Of a DNA stretch of 64,000 bases, positions 33,708 through 44,236 are shown in pieces (position 1 is the stretch's first letter; the number at the start of each line of letters is the position of its first letter). Both the position numbers and the translations under genes were made by a program. The notes beneath the pieces are model-generated. The model ran no database searches. It saw only the letters and a program-made list of their open reading frames with translations, and was not told where the DNA came from. Source of the stretch: Cladobotryum mycophilum (Eukaryota; Ascomycota; Sordariomycetes; Hypocreales; Hypocreaceae). Location: positions 3,286,001 to 3,350,000 of the forward strand of contig JAVFKD010000016.1 in the NCBI GenBank assembly GCA_036429605.1. Direction: 5' to 3'.

Positions 33708-35172
33708 ATGACTGCTGCCCAGAAGCTCAGCTCTCCGCAAGAAAACGGTGCTGCATCCGCAACCCTCGACTTGAAACTGGAGGTTGACCCTGATCTCGCG
33801 GAAGTTGAGGCCGAGAGCCTGCGTATTACCTCGTAAGCCAGAAAATGGTACCGATATGTGGTGGATGTTAGAGACTATATTTGCTGATCCTCGATACCTC
33901 TGGCAGGAAGGGAGAGGCTGCCATCGCACCAGATGCCGTGTTGGGGCAGGGCGGAAGGACATATCACGGCCTCTCACAAGGCGGTGAGTTTGATCGTCTA
34001 AATCTGTGCATCGCATATCGTACTGACTACAGAGTTAGCATATCATTTGCCCAATGACGCTGTAAGTATCCTCCTATGTTTCCTGTTAGTACTACAAGGA
34101 CTTGGCTGCTAACTAGCTTCTTCAAAAAAGGACGAGCAAGATCGCCTTGGTGAGCTGTTTTCTTAAACTTGCGACCCTCTAAGGGGGCAAAGCCAAGGCT
34201 GACTGTAGTAAAGACTTTCAACATGAGATGTGACATCTGGTTTTGGATGGAAGGTTTGGCCTGGCCCCGGTCAAATCACCCCAGTATGTCCTCGACGTTG
34301 CGACAGGGACGGGTATCTGGGCTATTGACTTTGGTAAGCTCTTTCTTATTCCTTTGATACTGCGACGCATGATGATGGTCGCGAACTGATGCCCATATTT
34401 TCTCATCTTCTTCATCAGCCCTGCAGAACCCCTCGTCAACGGTCCTTGGAACCGATCTAAGTCGAATCCAGCGCAAGTCGCCGGCATCCAACCTTTCCTT
34501 TGTTCAGCAGGACGTCGAGAAGGACGACTGGCGGTTCGGCCACAAGTTCGATTACGTGCACCTGCGGAGTGTCGTCCTATGCTTCGACGATACAAAGCTC
34601 GTCATGAAAAAGCCTTGGACCAGATGAACCCGGATGGCTGGATCGAGATTATGGACGCCGAAGGCACAATGGCCGACATAGACGGCACGATGCGGGGGAC
34701 GGCCCTGGAGCGATTTCCCCCGCTGCTCCTCGAGAGCGGCAGGAAAGTCGGTCGTGACGTGCACAAACCGGCCAACTACAAGAAGTGGCTCCGAGAGGTT
34801 GGCTTCGTCGACGTTGTCCACAAGACGTTCCAGCTGCCGGGCAACCCGTGGCCCAAGGACCCCCGGATGAAGCGCATCGGCGCATATCAGTTGCAGAACC
34901 TAACGAGTTTAATCGATGGTCTTCACGGTTTGTTCGGGGCTACGCTTGCCGAGCTTATACCTGAGGTGAAGCGTAATCTGCAGGATACGAATATTCATTT
35001 CTACAATCCCATGTAAGGGTTTCTTCTCATATGGGCGTTCTCGTTTTACTGGTCAAAGGGACACAGCTGGCGATTGGGAAATAGGAGAGATATCACTAAC
35101 AGCGTCTTTCTTTCTTTTACTCACAGGCACATTGTATATGGACGCAAGCCCCGTCCCGATGAGAAACTGTGA
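33708..35172 (+). pseudogene. LaeA-like SAM-dependent methyltransferase with stop codon and frameshift
   Basis: Seven exons can be laid out: 33708-33832, 33907-33983, 34033-34061, 34131-34149, 34214-34333, 34419-35012 and 35127-35172. They read KGEAAIAPDAVLGQGGRTYH, GLSQGELAYHLPNDADEQDR, then DFQHEM-stop-HLVLDGRFGL, APVKSPQYVLDVATGTGIWA (SAM motif I) and FDYVHLRSVVLCFDD. After a frame change they read ALDQMNPDGWIEIMDAEG and end IHFYNPMHIVYGRKP. This is the architecture of the LaeA/Umta-like methyltransferases common in fungal secondary-metabolism loci. Two defects are present: TGA at 34231-34233, which no alternative splice removes, and a shift at the A5 run 34607-34611 that one more A would repair. 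All other splice sites look functional, so decay is recent or partly a sequencing artefact. Without rescue only about 90 residues, lacking the SAM site, would be made. Confidence 0.75.
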
Positions 35173-35918
35173 AGTGATGTTTGGTGCACTGGAATAGATA
35201 GTTACGGGCTACTTGTGTAGTATGAGCTGGAGGTAATTAATAAAGGTCCCGGGTAGGGCTATATGTGGGTGTTGGAGGGAAAATGTATACCTAACAAGGC
35301 ATATTCTCATTGATCTAACCTGTTCAATATGCAGTTTTGGAATGCTATATGAGTTGTCTATCCAGATTCCAGGGCCTATAATATGAACCAGTCCGTATGA
35401 CCCGTGTCGTAGTCGTGACGCCCAAACGGTGCCCTAAACCTTGGGTGGTTCCATCTCGAACAATGAGCATGATATGATTGTATGGCTTAGGGGCTTATAT
35501 ATATATAATTGTTAAAATTCGGGTTTGTTTATTTAATTTTTCTTTCTTTCTTTCTTTCTTTTTTATATAAATTCTTTTTTAATTCTAGGAGGTTTCAATG
35601 GTTAAAGCAATACATCTGTTTTGTCCTGCCTCGCATGCATACAATGTCTTTAGTTTAGAAAGATTGAACGTTGCCTATTTCAGCTGTCCGGGCTGACTCA
35701 CTCGGCCAAAGTGCTGCATTATCCGTATATCTCGGGTTTTGTCCCACCTGTTGGTTCAAATACCAAGGACGGCGCAAAGACGCAGCATTTGCGCTTCATC
35801 TCCTTTACAGTCTTGGGTGTTACGAGCGGAACAGTGGAAATCGGGTAATTTGCAAGACAAAACAAAATAGCTTCTTAAAAAATTGTCGCCTTAAGACCAG
35901 TCCAAGAATCTTCAAAAA
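35173..35918. other. AT-rich intergenic between two methyltransferase genes
   Basis: Contains TATATATA near 35498, a TTTC microsatellite (35540-35562) and the AT-rich promoter of the downstream methyltransferase. No gene is supported. Confidence 0.45.
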
Positions 35919-36986
35919 ATGTCCTCCCTTTCCGAGCTCGGCAAGGAAGCCCTCGCTTCTTGGGAAGACAATGCCGAATTCTGGGACTCTGGCGTCGGCG
36001 AACAAGGCAACAAATACTGGAAGCGCCTCCAAGAACCCAGCCTACAGCGACTCCTGGGCGAGAACCTCAAGCACCAAGACTGCCGGGCTTTGGATCTCGC
36101 CACGGGAAATGGGCTCTGCTCGCGCTGGCTGGCGAAGCATGGCGCTACGGTGACTGCTACTGACGGGACCTCTGGGATGCTGGAGCAGGCAAGAAAGTAC
36201 TCTGCCGGAGCGGATAGGATTTCCTTCAGCAAGCTGGACGTGACAGACGCGAATGACTTTGTACCGTTCGTGGAGAAGGCTGCTGAGGTGAGATCCCCCT
36301 TCTTCAGTCTCCATGTAGTTCATGTTTGTTTCTCAAGTGAACTTGTTACTAATCGCCATGAAAGACTGGTGGCTTCGACATCGTTCTCATGAACATGGCC
36401 ATCATGGACGTGTCAACCCTAGATCCGCTTGCGGATGCCCTCCCAAAGCTTCTGAAGAAGGATGGCGTGTAAGTCGACTCTTGCGGCGCCTTCTCACCGT
36501 TGCATAGTTGGAGAACACAGCAATGACTTACAAGTTACGCTGGCGAGATAGCTTCGTCGCAACAATGCTCCACCCCGTCTTCTTCACCTCAACCTACTCG
36601 CGAAACGTCGAGGTCAAATTCGACCCAGAAACGGGCGAATTGGAAGTCATCCGCAGCAAAGTCATCAAGGAATACCTCGACGTCAAACCAGCCAAGGGCG
36701 TTGCCGTCGTTGGCCAAAAGTCAAAGCAGGTGTGTCTTGAAATCCATACTCCCCAAGCTGTGAGTGATGCTCAGTGCGCCCAATAATAACATGGATTGGC
36801 TAGATTTACTTCCATCGTCCATTACACGAGCTCTTTGGGGTCTTCTTCAAGAGGGGCTTGCTGATGGATGCGCTGGAGGAGCCTGGCTTCACAGAGGAGG
36901 ACAAGGTTCCCGAAAGGTTGGAATCAACCGCCAACTTTGTGCAATTTCCTGCTTTGATGTCACTCCGCTTTCGTAGATTTGTTTAA
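35919..36986 (+). CDS. Class I SAM-dependent methyltransferase (UbiE-like)
   Basis: Small-molecule-type methyltransferase; substrate unknown. Exons 35919-36287, 36365-36468, 36552-36729 and 36804-36986 give 277 residues, a normal length. SAM motif I is RALDLATGNGLCSRWLAKHG (about residues 55-74) with the acidic motif II region VTATDGTSGMLEQARK; motif IV is FDIVLMNMAIMDV, and the post-motif region is ALPKLLKKDGV. The C-terminal half (HPVFFTSTYSRN, IYFHRPLHELFGVFFKRG) is typical of fungal proteins in this class. All junctions keep frame and no stop interrupts it, unlike its upstream neighbour, to which it is not closely similar. Two methyltransferase genes, one dead, and a dead efflux pump hint at the remains of a small biosynthetic locus, but no backbone synthase is present. 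Confidence 0.85.
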
Positions 36987-37525
36987 ACGATGCTTGGATT
37001 TGTACCGAGGCTGATGATGTTTCGTTGATGGAACGCGGTTGACAGATACAGTCATGGCAGAATGAGAAAATATACATCCCCTAGAAGTCTGAATAAAATC
37101 TTGAAGGATTCAAAGTGAATAGTTGCATATGGGATAAAAGAACATGAATATTCCCAAGGGATGGGCTGGTATATTCAGGTTTTGTTCAGTCTGTCAATTT
37201 TCATTACTAGAGCACAAAAGATTGCTGGCCTTCTTTGTAAGTGCCAGGTGGGCAATCACAAGCTACAGCAGCTACAGGTCACCTGACCCACCACACCAAC
37301 TCTTCTTCAGTCCGATAAGCTTCCTTATCGCATCCCTGCCTCGAAAGGCCAGCTTGGAGTTGCACACCATCATCATCCATCCATCCAGATCGACAACACA
37401 CTCACTTCGTTGCAACTCTTCACCCAACGAGGGACACTTCAGTGATCCCTCCTTCGCTTCCACCCCCACCGAACTCTTCTTCCAAATAAAAGTCCCACTG
37501 GGACTAAAAAAAAGGGTAGCCCAAG
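36987..37525. other. Intergenic; YOS1 promoter
   Basis: 3' flank of the methyltransferase and 5' region of the Yos1 gene. No other feature is seen. Confidence 0.4.
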
Positions 37526-37882
37526 ATGCTTTTCCTAGGCAACCTCGTCTACGTCCTCTGTCTCCTAACCAACGCCCTCGCCATCCTCTCCGACGACCGC
37601 TTCCTCGCGCGCATCGGCCTCTCCACAACATCATATGATCCCGCCTTTGGCGCGGATGCCAACAGCGTAAAAGCTAAGCTCGTCAATTTGATCGCCAGTG
37701 TGCGCATGGTAATGCGACGTACGTTCTCTTGTTCTTCTTTACCCCTCCTCCTTCTTTCCCTTGGATTGGAGGGATGAGACTTAAGAGCTTTTGTGGGGGT
37801 TTTTTTTGCTAACTTTTAATAAATAGCGCCGTTGATTATAGTCAATACGCTGATCATACTATACGAGTTGGTACTGGGATAA
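37526..37882 (+). CDS. YOS1: Yos1-like ER-Golgi transport protein (IER3IP1 family)
   Basis: Very small membrane protein that works with Yip1-Yif1 in budding of COPII vesicles from the ER. Exons 37526-37718 and 37827-37882 give 82 residues, the family's normal size. The first hydrophobic segment is MLFLGNLVYVLCLLTNALAI, followed by LSDDRFLARIGLS, a conserved block. The second exon completes RMVMRPPLIIVNTLIILYEL and ends VLG. The splice is fixed by the Pro codon formed across the junction. The intron has GTACGT, a GCTAACTTTTAAT branch region and ATAG. The gene marks the left border of the conserved housekeeping block. Confidence 0.9.
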
Positions 37883-38390
37883 AGGAGGAAATGTAAAAAT
37901 AAGAATTTATCGATTCGAAGAACTGTGAGGGCTTGGGGTGAAACTGTTTAGGTGGCTCCTTTGGACTATCCCGATCTACATCGACTCCCCGGCTCAACGC
38001 ATCGTACTCAAAGGCAAGCTCACACGCCTTGATTTATTGAAACAAGAGGAACAGAAATCTACCATCTTCAATTCGGCTGAGCGATTGCCGTGCGATTGCC
38101 GCAAAAGTTGCAAGGTTTGGTGGTGGAATCACAAAAGGGGGACTTATTACATACCGTGGGCATGTAGCGCTCTCGGCACTCATCACCAAGAGCAGAATCA
38201 TCATTCAGTAATGCGAAACGAATCATAATACAACACTAGAAGCCTCTTAGGAGGCATAATTCTCTACTACACATTATGACTACCTCGTAACATTAATGCT
38301 GTGTACTCTAAAGTAATGTACCATCCCTCCACCTTTCATTTCTTTTATTACCATGCCCTCATCATCGTTTCTCGTTTTTTGGTTCTTCAT
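37883..38390. other. Intergenic between convergent YOS1 and sulfate permease
   Basis: Convergent 3' flanks. One 96-codon ORF (37938-38228) lacks any supporting feature. Nothing else is seen. Confidence 0.4.
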
Positions 38391-41021
38391 CTATATCACC
38401 ATGTCCTTTGCTTGTGCATCCCTTACCGCGGAATCTACAGCATCATGTAGATCAACATGGAAGAAAGGCCTGTCCACGGAAGAAATCGATGCCATCCTCT
38501 CAGTTGGCCTGCTTTCCACATACGATGCTCCCTCGACTTCGGTCTTGGTCTCTAGTGATGATCTATCCGTCATGTCGATCGATTTTTCTGATGTCATAGG
38601 TCGTTTTTGATCCATAACCTGTCTCCTCATTTCCAGATCCAGAGTCCGCTGACTTGGCGACGCATATAGTTCCTCGGCCTTTGAATTTATCGTAGTAATG
38701 CTGTAAACCGGTTTCCAATGCCTCATGGCTTGAGGATTATGGGACGTTGGGTATCCAAAACCAGCAACTGCGAGCGCTCGCCTCGTCCATCGATTGTGCA
38801 CACTTGCAAAATGCCACTCCACTGTATCTGGCGCTGAGTAGCTATCGAACGTATTTCTCAGCTCAACTAGACCCTGAATTGAGGTGATGTCGACATTATT
38901 CACTGCCGCAAAATCAAGTACGACTGCTCGTAGAAACGGCAGCCCCTCATCATCGTCCTTGTAAACGGTCGGGCCCGAATCATTCCATAATCGATCCGAC
39001 TCTTTCTCAAAACGTTCTTCCGACATGCGTCTGCTGTTTTCCATGATATAATTGGACATGATATCAACATGATATGCTTGATTGGTGTAGTTGAACCCTT
39101 CGCTCAAGCGATATACAAAAACCCCTGGGTAGGGCGTTTCTAAAGTAACGTCTGGATTAGAAGCATCCTTCCTATCGAGTGGGATAAATGCTACTCTTGT
39201 AGACGGTGGACTCTTTGCCAAAGTTGGAGTAGTTGGATCGAAGTTTACCTGTCCTTTTCCTGCAACATTTCGTCTGACTCTGGCTAAAGCAAGAAAACGT
39301 CCTTTCGTTTTTGCAAGACGTACGAGCAAGACAACAAATGAAAGAATAACTCCCGTGTATATACACCACTCAAGGGTGTAGAAGATGGCCACAGCAACGC
39401 CAACAACCCAAATGAGAAGTTCAATAGGCGATAGCTGCCAATACCTGAATAGGCTTTTGGGTGGGCTTGCCAAGTTGTATACGGCATGGATGATGAGCCC
39501 TGCCATAGCCGCTTTGGGAATGTAATAGAAAACCCCGGTCAGGGCATACAAGGCCAGGATCAATACCATTGCGCTGAATAAGCTAGCCAAGGGAGTACGA
39601 ACGCCGGATTTAGAGAGCATGGCAGATGCACCAAAAGAGCCCGTGCAAACAAAGCCTCCGACAAAGGGACTGAACATGTTTGCTGCGCCAAGAGCCATTA
39701 TCTCTTGCGAGGGGTTGATGGTGTAATTATGTAACCTACCCATAGCCTTCGCAATGGCAATATGCTCAATAACCAAAATGATGACCACGGCAGGAAGTTG
39801 TGGTAGAATGTGCCCCAGCAAATCTGTATTAGGTCTGGGAATGTGGGCGTGTTGGAAACCTGTAGAAAGATACTTGTAAGTTACCATCAATGTTAGACGG
39901 GGGAATGGGGTAGAGGGTGACCTACCAGGGTCAATGTGTCCTACAGTGACAAACTTGGTTTCGGTAAGAGGCGTATTGCGATGAACGATATAGCTGATAA
40001 GTGTAAACAGCGACATTGTAAAGGTGAGGCGAGACGATGAGATGAGAGACCACATGCGTTTCTGGCTTGGCCGTTGCTCCTCCATCTTGGAGCAAAATCC
40101 ACGGATCGTAAAAAGCAATACAATGGACGACAAGCCAATTGCTGCATCAAGTTGGGTGTTAGGGAGGCTTCTGAGGGTATTGTATATCACCCGGTATGGC
40201 GCCTCTTTCGAATCGATGCCTGGAATACCCAAAACGTTGGGGATCTGTGTTGACATGATGGTGATACTGGCAGCAGTGACGAAAGCTGAGATGGGTATAT
40301 ATGGAATGAATTCTATAATCCATCCCAGCCTGAAGAGACCGAAGAAAAGAAAGATGGCACCTGTTATCATACTGAGGGAATGGGCTATCTGTTCAGGAGT
40401 GTATTGGCCAGGTGCCGCAGCAGATACTCCGCTGACAACTTGGCCGACGAGAAGCGCCCCCACAGAGGTTGGCTATATGCATCTGTCAGTCTGCATGATC
40501 TGGGTAATTTGAGTGTGGGAGATAGAGTCATAGCATACACCGATTACAATGTCCTTTGAAGTTCCAAACAGCCAGTACAACACCGCTCCAGTAAACGATG
40601 TATATAGACCGTATGCTGGGGTTAACTGGGCCAGGGCAGCATATGCCATCGCTTGAGGAACCACGACCATACCAATAGTAGCACCTAGCACATCGTCAGT
40701 TTTGCGAGGAGAGGTGATGTATTAAAGAAAGGCGCCAGTACCAGCGACGACATCCCCAAGCAGCCATTGGAAGTTATATCGGCGTATCCATTGCGCAGAG
40801 GGAAATAAGCTCTGGAAGTAGTCGATTGCCCCTTGTCTGGTTGGTGCAAGTCCTTTGATCCATTCCACTGCTGTGGGTTCGTCCTCGAGGTATATTTCAG
40901 TGGGATACAGTGCATCTCTTGCTCGTCTATCGAGATCGCGTGGCTGCTGGGAATATCGTTCGTCAACATCAATGCCTAGGACCTTGTTGGTCAGGAAATG
41001 AGAAAATTTGCCCTGCGTCAT
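38391..41021 (-). CDS. Sulfate permease, SulP family with STAS domain
   Basis: Plasma-membrane high-affinity sulfate importer like yeast Sul1/Sul2 and Neurospora Cys-14. Minus-strand exons are 41021-40742, 40684-40539, 40472-39926 and 39859-38391, giving 813 residues. Blocks in order: IRRYNFQWLLGDVVAG before TM1; GATIGMVVVPQAMAYAALAQ and LTPAYGLYTSFTGAVLYWLF, the SulP signature; GSFGASAMLSKSGVRTPLAS with the conserved Ser-x-Ser-Arg-type core altered to Ser-Lys-Ser-Gly; RYWQLSPIELLIWVVG; and a C-terminal STAS domain with AVVLDFAAVNNVDITSIQGL. The tail is Ser/Thr-rich. The third intron (39860-39925, 66 nt) has no stop and keeps frame, so retention would add 22 residues in an extramembrane loop. 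Sulfur-source control is expected from the family, but I did not identify a binding site. Confidence 0.92.
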
Positions 41022-41752
41022 GCCGCGCGATCATCCAAAGAGCAAGCAGATGAGCTCGGTCGGTAAACGAATGGCAGTTAACGGTATATCATGGTGTTCA
41101 AGGAAGAGAGAATACGGGCCAAGTTATAGTAATAGATGCCACGATGTATTGAGGCCGAGAAGGGAGAGTGATAGGAATGTATTCCCGGGTCGCGTGAGCC
41201 TTAGAAATGGGTACAGCGTCATACGTATCATGAAGCTGGGGTAGAAGGAACGATCGATTACAAGGTCGGGCTAGCTTGGGCAGGTATTTGAATCATTTGA
41301 AATCCAGAGATTTATCGCTGGTTGGCTGTAAAAGCACGGAAGTTGAGACCGGATGGAAGGGTTCACTTGACTACACATGTGCTCGGCTGCTTGATGCCAG
41401 CGGCTATGTGGTCGGTATGCATTGAAAGGTGGTTCCTCATTCCTAATCTTACCAGGTTTTATCGTCTCATGTCTGTGTCTATAGCAAAGAGCGAAAGGTC
41501 TATATCTCTGTGGATCAGACCGAGGTACCGGTAGCCGTCAGAGTTAATGACAGCACCCCAATTCCTCGGATGCGGCTATAGGCATCGAGAACTTGGCTAG
41601 ATGCTAGTCTTAGTCGCTATCACCATCTTTTGCGGGCAGCTGAATCTATGGTACATTACTCTTATTTCGGATGTCTATGCTGGTTTGTCTATATCATGAT
41701 AAATGTGATGGAAGAATTAACGTCGTTACGGAGATCTGAGTTGTTCAACCCA
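41022..41752. other. Intergenic: permease promoter and ALG9 3' flank
   Basis: Upstream of the minus-strand sulfate permease; the far side is the 3' flank of ALG9. No gene is supported. Confidence 0.4.
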
Positions 41753-43765
41753 TCATATCTCCCCAGATTCAGCCCGAACTCCGGGACCGCCAGCACTTGT
41801 CTTTCGTTGAAGTAAACAATGCTGGCCCCACCTCCGCTTAAACTTTTCGGGAACAAAATCGACATCGGGAATCCATAGAGTTCGTGCTAGAATATGAGTG
41901 TTGGCTGCATCAAGGAAAGGAACGCACTTGACGATGCCCCAATGCTCTGTATCGGCAATGAAGTCGGGCTCGTTGGGTGGCAGGGGATCTGTCCTTTCAG
42001 GATATCGAGTATCCACTAAGAACGAGCACATGCGTGGCTCGACGTATTTTCCCATATCTTCTTCATTGCGGTCATTGAGCCCATTGGTAGGCAGCCAGGT
42101 CCCGCTCCAAAAGCCAAAGCCAGTTTCAGCTTCAGAGAACTCGTCAGGGAGAAGACCTCGGAATTCCGACCGGAGGAATTTGGCATGCATCTCGTTTGGG
42201 AGAAAGTAGGATGTGGGGAAGCGATACCACTCCTTTCCAAAGCAAACATTGTCTCCCTCTTGCCCGTATGCATTCTCAGATTTATCACCCCAGAGCGGGG
42301 AGTAAATCTGCAATGGTGCAGAGTAGGCAGAGTACAAGCCAACGATGCGTGCAATGCTGATGTCTAACGAGAGGAAAAATACAAGACCAACCCCGAGGAG
42401 TTTTAGACGCGCTGGGATGAGGCCAATCAGACCTTTCTTGCTGCCAATCGCGGATAGCAGAATATGTAGCGACATGGCGGAGTTGAGGGCCAGGAAGGGG
42501 TATGCCGGATACATGAACCTCTCTTCTTTGTGTGGCTGGGCCGTAAAGATTGCGAGCCACATGTAGAAAGGGGCGACAAAGACAATCGTCCGCAAACCAC
42601 TTGAAAACCCTTGTGCAGAGGGAGAAATAATCTTTTGAATCAAGAATAGTGGAAAAGCTAAAAGCGCCAAGATGAACCATATGTTAAAATTTAACGCAAG
42701 ATTCTTGAAGTAAAACGTCCAAGGTTCAGTTCCGTAGAGCTCAGGGCCTCCGGTGGAGTCGAATATGTTGTATCTGATGATGTTCCATGTGACAACCACA
42801 GATTTCTTATAAAAGAAGAGGTTGATGAGGAAGTCGAAGAACTAGTCTGGTGAGAGGAGAGTCTTGACGGGAAATAACAAGTATAACATACCAATATGAT
42901 CAACGCCGCAATGAAGCCGCGGAAAAGGCGAATTATGGAATGAATGAAGGCATCTTTATCGTTGAAGAGTATAAGGAGGAATTCTTCAGCGAGATAAGGG
43001 GCGCAAAGCGCGGCTGCAAATGGCCAGCCAAGAATACCACCAGCGGCGAACCAAGCAATGCCTTGCCATGTCTTCAAACCGCCACGCCAGTCCATGAATG
43101 AAGCAGCGCCGATCATGCACATGTACATGGCAAAGCTTGAGGGCAAGAATGCGGTGCTGGCGTGGAAGTTGCCCGGGCTGGTGATGGTGGCAATGAGGAA
43201 AAAGAGACCGATTCTGGCATTGAGGGTGGTGCTAATCACTTGGAAGAGGAGTGTTTGGCACAATGCACAGACAAAGGCCAACCCATAACGCACAAAGTAG
43301 AACTCAGATACCTGTTGCAATGAGTCAATTGGTCTGAGAATTGATTGCAACGACTTACCTTGCTTGACCGAGGAAGGATTCTTCTCAAGTTGCCCACAAC
43401 AGCATGAAGCGCAATGTAGAGCCAGCTTCGAATAGCATAGTCGGGAGAGTATTCCCATGTCTGCAAGCCGTAGCCATGTGAAAGATAGTGAGCTGGCTCC
43501 CAGTAATTGAAAGTCTCATCGCAGTCTTGAATCGGTGCAAACAGAGCGGCAATAATACCAGCGCCAAAGAAGAAATAAAATGCAGAAATGGGTTCTATCG
43601 CATATGCGCTCAGACGCCTGTTTATGAGGAGAGGAGCCCGTCAGTATCATGAGATGTTTACCGAGGTGGAGGCGCATACTTCTTCTTTGCATGACCTGCA
43701 GTAGGATGCTCATAAGTTTGGTCCGTCGCCTTTTCTGTCGGCGGTTTCGAAGGTTTTGGTGCCAT
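41753..43765 (-). CDS. ALG9: Dolichyl-P-Man alpha-1,2-mannosyltransferase, ALG9 type (GT22)
   Basis: ER multispanning enzyme that adds the seventh and ninth mannose to the lipid-linked oligosaccharide for N-glycosylation. Minus-strand exons are 43765-43662, 43617-43359, 43311-42892 and 42841-41753, giving 623 residues. The first luminal loop has IQDCDETFNYWEPAHYLSHG with the acidic catalytic residues of GT22 enzymes, followed by LQTWEYSPDYAIRSWLY. The later HKEERFMYPAYPFLALN is the family's C-terminal signature. The ALG9 end block includes PNEMHAKFLRSEFRGLLP. The first intron is only 44 nt (43618-43661) but has a CTGAC branch site; the others are 47 and 50 nt. Alternatives ALG12 and GPI10 are less likely because of the FNYWEP and Asn-Glu-Met context. 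Confidence 0.9.
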
Positions 43766-44236
43766 TGTCTCTACAAAAAGCTGTTGATTTTGTTGAGATC
43801 TGTCGTCATCAGTCGAGAGCAGCTCAGCTTTTAGTTGAGAAGAATCAAGGCCCACCTGGTGAGGTTCAGCTAGGGCTCGGTAAGGCCACGGTGAAGATAG
43901 CGCTAATGCATCTCGGGACCCATATCCGTTATCTTCACCTGGATTTTTTCTCCAGCAAGCGATAAGATGGGGTTCTGCTATTCTTATTCTTTATTCTTCA
44001 ACTTTTTCATGGCCCATTCACAACCACTGTTCGAACCACACTGCGCCAGATATTGGTTGCAGAGCATTATATAAACTACTTTTAAACCTATCGAGACATT
44101 TTCTCCCGTCATTTATCAGCAGCCAAGCGAACCACAAAGAATTCTGCCTCGCGCAGATTAGATCCTGCTGTCGACCTCTTCTGCGACCAGGTTTTGAAAC
44201 GCGATTCCTCACGGCCGACTCGAGTTTCGCCTCATA
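43766..44236. promoter_or_regulatory. Divergent promoter region ALG9 / NAF1
   Basis: 470 bp between the start codons of two divergent housekeeping genes. No TATA box stands out in a convincing position. A non-ATG in-frame extension of ALG9 up to 43855 is not credible as coding. Confidence 0.5.

Noticed and set aside
34231..34233. RIP as the cause of the TGA in the LaeA-like methyltransferase
   Set aside because: If the ancestral codon was TGG, the change is GG to GA, which is not the CpA-to-TpA type; no excess of TpA changes was evident in the rest of the gene.
37938..38228. 96-codon ORF between YOS1 and the sulfate permease
   Set aside because: No family resemblance, no start context and position in convergent 3' flanks.
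43766..43855. N-terminal extension of ALG9
   Set aside because: The extension would start with GTG and lies upstream of a normal ATG that gives a typical family start.
44010..44060. A-box-like and B-box-like words on the minus strand (TGGCGCAGTG and GGTTCGAAC)
   Set aside because: The two words overlap, which is impossible in a tRNA; no cloverleaf can be drawn.
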